A stretch of DNA of 35,465 nt, taken from an uncultured Eubacteriales bacterium. GTDB taxonomy: Bacteria; Bacillota; Clostridia; Lachnospirales; Lachnospiraceae. Location: positions 1-35,465 of the forward strand of contig ONOC01000010.1 in the NCBI GenBank assembly GCA_900319355.1, written 5' to 3'. This document shows, piece after piece, positions 24,749-31,174 of the stretch (its first letter is position 1; the number at the start of each line of letters is the position of its first letter). Position numbers and translations under genes: made by a program. Below the pieces are notes generated by a model, which saw only the letters and a program-made list of their open reading frames with translations, had not been told where the DNA came from and ran no database searches.

Positions 24749-27577
24749 TCAGGACACGGCCTCGCTGCCTCTTCTGTAGAGTGCCTTCCTGTACAGTGCC
24801 TCGATATCCTTCTGGTTCAGCTCAACCGGTGTGTTGGTCAGATTGCCTGCGGAAACCTTCATGCAGTTCTCAGCCAGCCATGCCACATCGCTCTCCTGTA
24901 CGCCGAGATCTGACAATGTGATATCCAGATCCAGATCGCGGAGGAACGAGCGGATTTTTTCCGCGCAGTCCTCAGCGGTATAGCCGCCCATCATGCGGGC
25001 GAGCCGGCCGAATTTATACCGGTTACCGCTCCAGGTTGCTTCAACTACTGTCGGCGCCAGTGCGGCAAGTCCCTGCCCGTGAACGACATTCTTCAGTCCG
25101 CTTACCGGATGCTCCATGCCGTGGGCCAGCGTCACACCGGCGGTATTGATGACCATGCCTCCGATCGTGCTCGCGATCGACATTTCCTCCCACGCCTTCA
25201 TGCTTTCTTTGCCGTGGTACAGATCAGGCAGATTCTTCAGAATCAGCGGGATCGCATACATGGCAAGTGCGTCCGTGAAAGGCTGCGACCTGTTCGCCGT
25301 ATATGCCTCGATGCAGTGGCACAGCGCGTCGAAGCCGACCGATGCCAGAACCTTCTTCGGCATCGTCATCATGCACTCCGGGTCGACGATGGAAACTTTC
25401 GCCACAATCGCCGGGCAGCGCAGTGATTTCTTGTCTCCGTTCTCCGGATTGGTGAGAACCGCGAAGCCATTGCCCTCCGAACCTGTACCGCAGGTCGTCG
25501 GGATCAGGACAAGCGGCAGTGCGTTGTCGCTGTGTTTTCTGTTGTAGATGTAGTCATTGATATCACCGTCATTGACGGCCATGAAGGCCATGCCCTTCGC
25601 AGCATCCATGATGGATCCGCCGCCGATGGCAACGATGACATCCGCACCGGTCTTCTTCGCGAGCTCAGCACCCTCGATGGCTGTCGTTGTCAGCGGGTTC
25701 TGCGAAACCTTATCATACAGTTCCGTCTCAAATCCTGCCTTCTTCAGGCTGTTGTTCACCTTGTCATACAGGCCGGACTTCTTCGCACTGGAATGGCCGG
25801 TAACGATCAGTGCCCTGCTGCCGTAGGGCTTTGCCAGTTCTCCGACCTGACCGGCTTTTCCCGGTCCGAATACAATATTCACCGGAAGGAAATAGCTGAA
25901 AGCCGCTTCCTTTGCCGCAGTAACCGTTCTGCCGGCAGCGGACACGCGGTCCAGTGCCGCAGCCACCTCGGCCTGCTCTACCGTTGCCGCCGTAGCGCCT
26001 GCAGGAACTGCTGCCGGACGTGGAGCCGATACCGCAGCGCCTGCCGCAGGAGAAGCTGCTCCCGGAACGGCGGCCGCAGGTGCACCGGCTTCTTTCGCAG
26101 CGATATCCGCCGCAGCCTCGCGCTCCTTCGCATATTCCTCATCAAGCTCCGCGTTGGCGATCTCGACAAGCGTACCGAACTTTTCACCGTAAACGGCTCT
26201 GCAGCCAAACAGGAAGACAACACCCAGAGCAAACCAGCCGCCGACAATAAGCCATTCTACCGGCTGAAGCGTTGCACCGGTTCCGGGCAGAATGTACATG
26301 ATAACCATAAAGCCGGACATGATAATGGTCATCGCGCCAACCAGCTTATAATGCTTTACCTTATAAGGTCTCGGCATCGTCGGCTCTTTCTTCCGGAGGA
26401 TAACAAACGACATGGCAACCATGCAGTAGGCAAGGCAGCACGCCAGGTTGCCGGCATCAACGATCCATACCAGCATCTTCCGGCCGAGAAGCGGTGCGAG
26501 ACAGCTCAGCAGACCGATCAGAATCAGAGCAGTGATCGGAGTCTTGTATTTCGGGTGAAGCTTTCCGAATGCCTTCGGGATCATGTAGGAAACAGCCATG
26601 GAATACATCGCACGGCTGCCGCCGATCAGGAAAGAGTTCCAGCTGGTCACAATACCGCAGAGACCGCCGACAATCAGTACCTTCGCCATCACCGAGCTGT
26701 TAAACGCCGCCGCCATCGCGTCGGCTGTCACCAGACCGCTGCCGGAAGTCGCCGCTGCCGTGATCTGGTCATGATTCATCACAAGGCCGACAGACAGGAT
26801 GATCAGTGCATAGAAGGTAACGGCCAGAATGATCGAAAGCAGAAGCATTCTGGCGATTTTTTTCAGCGGGACATTGATTTCCTCCGCCGCCTGCGGGATG
26901 ACGTCGAATCCGATGAAATAGAAGGGGCTCATCATGGCCACGCGGAGGATATTTCCGAAGATGCTGCCGCTGCTGCCGCCGATGAAGGCCTGCGAAGAGA
27001 CGTTGGACGGATCTCCATTGATCACCGAAGCCGCGATCAGAAGAATGCCGGCGCCGCCGATAATGCAGGTCAGAATGGTCTGCATGATCGCAGCGGTTTT
27101 TGCACCCCGGATGTTGATCCAGGTGATAAAAACCGCCACCGCAATGGCCACGGCAAGCCAGGACGCATAGACGTCAAAGCCCGCTACCGTATACAGATAA
27201 CCTTTAAGGAAATGCGGATCCAGATAAGTGATAATGGTGGGCAGCGCACATGCCTCAAAGCAGACAACGCTGACGTAGCCCAGAATGATCGCCCAGGTGC
27301 AGACAAAAGATCCGTAGGGACCCATCGCACGATAGCTGAATACGTGCTCGCCGCCGCATTCCGGCATGGCGGGCGTCAGCTCCGCATAGGTCAGTCCAAT
27401 GAAGAAAATCATCACGCCGCCGAGAATAAATCCGAGCATGGCGCCAATGACACCGCCGCGGTCGATCCAGTCACCGGTCGAAACGACCCATCCCCATCCG
27501 ATCATAGCGCCGAAGGCAATCACCAGGATGTCCCATGCGCTGAAGACCTTATTGAATTCCGATTGCTGTTTTTCCAT
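24749..27577 (-). CDS. APC amino acid permease fused to iron-dependent alcohol dehydrogenase
   Basis: A 942-residue fusion in one open frame. Residues about 10-465 are an APC-superfamily permease with 12 predicted helices; helix 1 has AFGAMIGWGWV, and PECGGEHVFSYRAMGPYG follows helix 2. Both ends should be cytoplasmic. Residues 470-500 are charged. About 498-555 form an Ala/Pro-rich linker. Residues about 561-935 are a complete group III Fe-dependent alcohol dehydrogenase: GGGSIMD (652-658), PTTCGTGSE (693-701) and metal ligands D750, H754, H819 and H833. I chose the ATG at 27577 (GGAGG, 8 nt spacing); an upstream start would add 41 residues read through the leader hairpin. With the GabT-like gene upstream, the likely role is import of an omega-amino acid and reduction of its semialdehyde (for GABA, succinate semialdehyde to 4-hydroxybutyrate). 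The substrate is inferred. Confidence 0.92.
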   Translation of the reverse strand: MEKQQSEFNKVFSAWDILVIAFGAMIGWGWVVSTGDWIDRGGVIGAMLGFILGGVMIFFIGLTYAELTPAMPECGGEHVFSYRAMGPYGSFVCTWAIILGYVSVVCFEACALPTIITYLDPHFLKGYLYTVAGFDVYASWLAVAIAVAVFITWINIRGAKTAAIMQTILTCIIGGAGILLIAASVINGDPSNVSSQAFIGGSSGSIFGNILRVAMMSPFYFIGFDVIPQAAEEINVPLKKIARMLLLSIILAVTFYALIILSVGLVMNHDQITAAATSGSGLVTADAMAAAFNSSVMAKVLIVGGLCGIVTSWNSFLIGGSRAMYSMAVSYMIPKAFGKLHPKYKTPITALILIGLLSCLAPLLGRKMLVWIVDAGNLACCLAYCMVAMSFVILRKKEPTMPRPYKVKHYKLVGAMTIIMSGFMVIMYILPGTGATLQPVEWLIVGGWFALGVVFLFGCRAVYGEKFGTLVEIANAELDEEYAKEREAAADIAAKEAGAPAAAVPGAASPAAGAAVSAPRPAAVPAGATAATVEQAEVAAALDRVSAAGRTVTAAKEAAFSYFLPVNIVFGPGKAGQVGELAKPYGSRALIVTGHSSAKKSGLYDKVNNSLKKAGFETELYDKVSQNPLTTTAIEGAELAKKTGADVIVAIGGGSIMDAAKGMAFMAVNDGDINDYIYNRKHSDNALPLVLIPTTCGTGSEGNGFAVLTNPENGDKKSLRCPAIVAKVSIVDPECMMTMPKKVLASVGFDALCHCIEAYTANRSQPFTDALAMYAIPLILKNLPDLYHGKESMKAWEEMSIASTIGGMVINTAGVTLAHGMEHPVSGLKNVVHGQGLAALAPTVVEATWSGNRYKFGRLARMMGGYTAEDCAEKIRSFLRDLDLDITLSDLGVQESDVAWLAENCMKVSAGNLTNTPVELNQKDIEALYRKALYRRGSEAVS

Positions 27578-27630
27578 AACCAAATCCTCCGCAGCAGACT
27601 GACGTGAAACGGATACAAACGCTTCATAAT

Positions 27631-27686
27631 ATAAATAAAGACGCCGGAACAGACCCGTATTCCCGGGTTGTTCTGGCGCCTTCGCC
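27631..27686 (-). promoter_or_regulatory. Leader attenuator of the permease-ADH gene
   Basis: On the minus strand a long stem (GGCGCC at 27680-27675 with GGCGTC at 27645-27640, inner GAACA/TGTTC and ACCCG/CGGGT) is followed by TTTATTTAT. The 5' arm can instead form a small hairpin GGCG-AAGG-CGCC (27686-27675). The same arrangement occurs before gabT at 29921-29969. It may also serve as a partial terminator after the kinase-like gene. Confidence 0.65.
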
Positions 27687-27735
27687 CTGCCGTTCATCAT
27701 TGTAACAGGCTATGCCTCATCAGAAGACATGTCTG

Positions 27736-28332
27736 TCATTCACCAAGCATCTCAACAAGCATCAGAAGATACTTTGCTGTTTTTTCCCATCCGAGCAGGC
27801 TGCTGTCGATCAGCAGATTTCTCTGCGAGCGGTCACCCCTGTAGGTACCTGTAATGTACTTATGTCTCGAATGGTTCATCTCATCATTATAGTCGATAAT
27901 TTCTTTTGCTTTGTCCTCAGCTACGTGATCCTGTTCCATAATGGAGCGCACGCGCACATCCTTCGGTGCATAGATAAAGATGTTCAGCACATTATCTCTG
28001 TCCTTCAGAATGTAGTTGGCACTCCGTCCGATGATCACGCACGGGGATTTTTCCGCCATCTGATTGATGACTTCATACTGCGTATAAATAACGCGGTTCG
28101 TAAGATTGGCATATCTGGGTCCGAGGGAAGTCTCGAAGCTGTACTGAACGCTTTTCTTTTTATCCGCTTCCTCGACAAGTCCGCGGTCTACGCCCAGCTG
28201 CTCAACTACCTTATCCACCAGATCCCTGTCGTAATACTCGATACCGAGTTTCTGCGAGAGCATCTTACCGATCTGCGGACCGCCTGCTCCATATTCGCAT
28301 CCGATGGTGATGACCAGATGTTCTCTGTCCAT
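27736..28332 (-). CDS. Cytidylate kinase-like family protein
   Basis: A 198-residue P-loop protein of the cytidylate-kinase-like group, common in Clostridia next to metabolic and transport genes. The P-loop is GCEYGAGGPQIGK (variant of G-S-G-G-x-x-I-G-K), followed by LGIEYYDRDLVDKV. VIIGRSANYIL and the R-rich lid DVRVRSIMEQDHV come later. True CMP kinase activity is doubtful, since a separate cmk is usual in these genomes; a regulatory or other small-molecule kinase role is possible. The ATG at 28332 has AAGGAG 6 nt upstream. It lies between gabT and the fusion gene on the same strand. Confidence 0.85.
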   Translation of the reverse strand: MDREHLVITIGCEYGAGGPQIGKMLSQKLGIEYYDRDLVDKVVEQLGVDRGLVEEADKKKSVQYSFETSLGPRYANLTNRVIYTQYEVINQMAEKSPCVIIGRSANYILKDRDNVLNIFIYAPKDVRVRSIMEQDHVAEDKAKEIIDYNDEMNHSRHKYITGTYRGDRSQRNLLIDSSLLGWEKTAKYLLMLVEMLGE

Positions 28333-28363
28333 AATAATCTCCTTATCAGTCCGCCGCATGTCT

Positions 28364-28413
28364 CAGAACAGAACTGCACACCTTAAGGGGGTGTGCAGTG
28401 CCGGTCTGTTCTG
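28364..28413 (-). other. Long stem-loop between gabT and the kinase-like gene
   Basis: ACTGCACACC (28373-28382) pairs with GGTGTGCAGT (28390-28399), and CAGAACAG (28364-28371) with CTGTTCTG (28406-28413), an 18-bp two-part stem. No U-tract follows on either strand, so it is more likely an mRNA processing or stability element than a terminator. Confidence 0.6.
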
Positions 28414-28458
28414 TGCAGCGATTACAGGTACGAGGATGAAGTGCGGGAGCACGCAGCC

Positions 28459-29820
28459 TCAGCCCTCAAGTGCTTCCTTCAGAGACTCCTCGAAGATCTC
28501 GAGTCCTCTCTTCGTCTGCTCATCCGTCATGCAGAGCGGTGCAAGGAAACGGACTACATTGCTTGCCGTACCTGCGTTCTCAATCAGAAGGCCCTTGTGA
28601 AGTGCGTTCTGAATCAGCTTCTGTGTCAGCTCGGTCGCCGGCTCCTTTGTCTCAGGATCCTTGACGAACTCGATACCGATCATGGCGCCGAGGCCTCTGA
28701 TATCGCCGATCACCGGATACTTCTTTTGCATTTCCTTATATCCGTCGGTGATCATCTTGCCGATATGACGGGCCTTTGCAGGATAATCTTCTTCCTTATA
28801 AATCTTCATGGCTGCGAGTGCCGAAGCGCAGGAAACCGGGTTGCCGCAGTAGGTGCCGCCGATGGTTCCGGGCTTTGCCGCATCCATCACCTCAGCACGG
28901 CCGGTAATAGCGGAAATCGGCATGCCGCCGCCAAGAGACTTGGCTGTTGTGATGATATCCGGTGCAGCGCCTGCCTCTGCCCAGTACTCGGAAGCGAAAT
29001 ACTTGCCGGTACGGCAGTTACCGCACTGAACCTCATCGGCAATAAGAAGGATGCCGTTGTCGTCGCAGATCTTCCTGATGGCCTTTACCCATTCGATAGG
29101 AGCCGGAATGAATCCGCCCTCGCCCTGCAGCGGCTCAACCAGCATGCAGGCAACTTCATTGGCCGGTGTAGCCTCATCAAATACTCTGTACATCGCATCG
29201 ATGTAATACTTGATGGCTTCGTCTCTGCTGTATCCCTTCGGAGCTCTGTACAGATAAGGATACGGCGCTCTGTAGATACCTGCCGGGAACGGTCCCATGC
29301 CCTGTGAATATGCCTTCTTGGCGGTCAGCGCCATGGTCAGGTTGGTACGGCCGTGGAATGCGCCGGAGAAGCAGATGACGTTGCTTCTGCCTGTGTAAGC
29401 CTTTGCGATCTTGATGGCGTTCTCATCGCACTCAGCGCCGGAGTTTGCAAAGTATGTCTTCTTGTGATCACCGCGGCACGGCATCAGCTCATTCAGGCCC
29501 TCTGCCAGTTTTACATATCCCTCATGTCCGATGATATTGAAGATGGTGTGGAAATACTTCGGTGCCTGCTCCTGAACGGCCTTTACCAGTTCCGGACGGG
29601 AATATCCGATATTCAGTACGCCTACGCCGCCGATCCAGTCAAGGAACTTGTTGCCGTCGACATCCTGGATCATCGCGCCTTCGCCGTGATCGATCACAAC
29701 AGGATAGGTTGTTCCGCACAGTGCCTTCGGCACATTGGCGTCTCTTCTCTCAAAAATGGCCTTGCCCTTCGGTCCGGGAATAGAAGTTACAATTTCAGGC
29801 AGATCCTCACGTAATGACAT
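28459..29820 (-). CDS. gabT: Class III PLP-dependent aminotransferase (GabT-like)
   Basis: A 453-residue fold-type I omega-aminotransferase. Motifs in order: VVIDHGEGAMIQDVDGN, ANSGAECDENAIKIA (PLP phosphate site), SGAFHGRTNLTMALT, LVEPLQGEGGFIPAP, D262 in ADEVQCG (pyridine N), and the Schiff-base lysine K294 in TTAKSLGGGMP. Length and motifs fit 4-aminobutyrate aminotransferase/PuuE. Beta-alanine, 5-aminovalerate or ornithine transaminases are hard to rule out by eye. The ATG at 29820 follows GAAGGAGG. It is divergent from an XRE-cupin regulator and upstream of the permease-ADH gene, so it should supply the aldehyde for that dehydrogenase domain. Its leader contains an intrinsic terminator. 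Confidence 0.9.
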   Translation of the reverse strand: MSLREDLPEIVTSIPGPKGKAIFERRDANVPKALCGTTYPVVIDHGEGAMIQDVDGNKFLDWIGGVGVLNIGYSRPELVKAVQEQAPKYFHTIFNIIGHEGYVKLAEGLNELMPCRGDHKKTYFANSGAECDENAIKIAKAYTGRSNVICFSGAFHGRTNLTMALTAKKAYSQGMGPFPAGIYRAPYPYLYRAPKGYSRDEAIKYYIDAMYRVFDEATPANEVACMLVEPLQGEGGFIPAPIEWVKAIRKICDDNGILLIADEVQCGNCRTGKYFASEYWAEAGAAPDIITTAKSLGGGMPISAITGRAEVMDAAKPGTIGGTYCGNPVSCASALAAMKIYKEEDYPAKARHIGKMITDGYKEMQKKYPVIGDIRGLGAMIGIEFVKDPETKEPATELTQKLIQNALHKGLLIENAGTASNVVRFLAPLCMTDEQTKRGLEIFEESLKEALEG

Positions 29821-29855
29821 AACTTTGTCCTCCTTCAGTTTCCTGCTGGTTTTCT

Positions 29856-29913
29856 GCGGAGTAAAAATCTCCGCGGCAGCCTGTCGCTTTCACCGGTGTC
29901 ACCGGATCCGGTG
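29856..29913 (-). other. Further hairpins in the gabT leader
   Basis: GCGGAG-TAAAAAT-CTCCGC (29856-29874) and the perfect palindrome CACCGGATCCGGTG (29900-29913) lie between the attenuator and the gabT start. They could affect ribosome access or compete with other leader folds. Confidence 0.45.
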
Positions 29914-29920
29914 CAGGAAT

Positions 29921-29969
29921 AAAAAAAACGCCTCCCGCACAGATTGCCTGTGCAAAAGACGCCTTCGTC
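29921..29969 (-). promoter_or_regulatory. Leader attenuator of gabT
   Basis: Reading the minus strand, CGTCTTTTGCACAG (29961-29948), loop GCAAT and CTGTGCGGGAGGCG (29942-29929) form a 14-bp stem with G-U pairs, followed by eight T. It is an intrinsic terminator about 110 nt before the gabT ATG, with no minus-strand gene upstream, so it sits in the gabT leader. Its 5' arm can instead form GACG-AAGG-CGTC (29969-29958). The trigger (protein, ligand or leader translation) is unknown. Confidence 0.7.
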
Positions 29970-30012
29970 ATAACTGGTTACAATGATGAAATTGAAAATA
30001 ATAATTAATTTA

Positions 30013-30043
30013 TTGAACGTTCAACAGGTTCATTATTTTGAAC
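30013..30043. promoter_or_regulatory. Operator cluster between gabT and its regulator
   Basis: TTGAACGTTCAA (30013-30024) is a perfect palindrome; GTTCA (30028-30032) and TGAAC (30039-30043) add a second inverted pair. On the minus strand the region reads CAAAATAATGAACC, close to the E. coli PuuR box as I recall it (AAAATATAATGAACA). The divergent gene encodes a PuuR-like protein, so autoregulation and control of gabT are likely (inference). Confidence 0.55.
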
Positions 30044-30241
30044 ACAGTCTCTTTATAGCACAGCACCAGAGGCATGTCAATCATAAATTAAAACTTTTTA
30101 AGTACAGAATTTCAACACCCCTGGGCCGGCATTTTCCGGTTATTGAGAAGATTTCCCGTCAGAATCTGCTTATTTTCCGGGTCTTTCCGGAATGCGATCC
30201 GGACATACTGTTTTTTCAGTGTTTTTTATATTGCACGGTTT

Positions 30242-30250
30242 TGCTATAAT
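30242..30250 (+). promoter_or_regulatory. Extended -10 promoter of the XRE-cupin gene
   Basis: TGCTATAAT (30242-30250) is a perfect extended -10 element about 45 bp upstream of the ATG. No good -35 is visible, as expected for this type. Confidence 0.65.
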
Positions 30251-30296
30251 CATGGCTGTCATTATCCATTATAAAGTACATTCGGAGGTCGATCCA

Positions 30297-30844
30297 TGGA
30301 CTATCTGGAACACAATATATCGGAAAATCTTCACCGCTACCGCACCAGCCACGGCTGGAGTCTCGACAATGCCGCCGAACAGACCGGCGTCAGCAAGAGT
30401 ATGCTCGCGCAGATAGAGAAGGGCTGTGCAAACCCCTCCATCGGCACGCTCGGCAAAATCGCCACCGGTCTTCGTATCAGCTTCAATGATCTCATCAGCC
30501 CGCCGCCGATGGACACCTGCACCATCGATGTGCTGAACACGGAGCCCATCAAGAAAAGCGAAAACAACTACAGAGTCTGGAACTGCTTCCCCTATGAGGA
30601 CAACCAGATGGTGGAAATCTACCGGATCGACCTCGAAGAAGACGGCGTTTATTCCAGCGGAAGCCACGGCGAGCGAACCAGGGAATACCTGTGCGTCACC
30701 GAAGGCGAAGTCATCATCCGCATCGACGGCAAGAGCTATCCTGTGCCGAAAGACAGCTGCTTCCGCTTCGAATCCGACCGTCCGCACCAGTATATCGGGA
30801 AAAAGAAATCCAATTCTCTCGTGATGTTCTTTGTATCCTGCTGA
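30297..30844 (+). CDS. XRE family regulator with cupin domain (PuuR-like)
   Basis: A 182-residue regulator. It has an N-terminal Cro/C1 helix-turn-helix (about residues 8-65: SLDNAAEQTGVSKSMLAQIEKGCANPSIGTLGKIA) and a C-terminal cupin_2 domain (about 105-180: GSHGERTREYLCVTEGEVIIRIDG...DSCFRFESDRPHQYIG). This is the architecture of PuuR, which represses putrescine/GABA catabolism in E. coli. It is divergent from gabT with inverted repeats between them, so it most likely senses the amine or amino acid handled by this cluster (inference). GGAGG lies 8 nt before the ATG. I place the start at that ATG, 30296-30298, to within one base. Confidence 0.9.
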
Positions 30845-30874
30845 AATCATCACTGAATTTCCAGGCCTGCTGCT

Positions 30875-31070
30875 GTTACCGTTCAGACACTGCCAGAGCC
30901 ACGACACACATGGAGGCTCCCGGGCCGAGACCTCCGCAGGCGCCGGTGATTGGCGAGGACGAGCGAAGTGATGACCGAGCTTACCACCGCTGCGCCGAGG
31001 ACAAGCGAGAGCGCGTCGAGGCCGGAAGTCTCCATGTGTGACCGTGGCTGACCATGTGTGAACAGTAAAC
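30875..31070. repeat. Dispersed palindromic repeat, complete copy (~195 bp)
   Basis: The left arm (30875-30926: GTTACCGTTCAG, CACACATGGAGGCTCCCGGG) is matched in reverse complement by the right arm (31021-31070: GGAAGTCTCCATGTGTG, GTGTGAACAGTAA). The interior is also partly palindromic (GGCGCCGGTGATT against ACCACCGCTGCGCC). Related copies occur at 6273 and 35358. No ORF or transposase is inside, so it is MITE-like or a structured-RNA repeat. It fills most of the gap between the regulator and the GGDEF-EAL gene. Confidence 0.75.
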
Positions 31071-31174
31071 CGCTGTTTTCCGGAAACATTTTCTGGACTT
31101 ACCGCCTGAAGGTTTTATAATTAAATAGCAGAGTTTTTGCTTTTTTGCCAGATCTGACAGTTAGGATGGTTTTT

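Noticed and set aside
25532-27607. A 691-codon open frame on the plus strand opposite the permease-ADH gene
   Set aside because: Its translation is Arg/His/Asp-rich without domains, and the minus-strand frame has clear family motifs throughout. It is a composition shadow.
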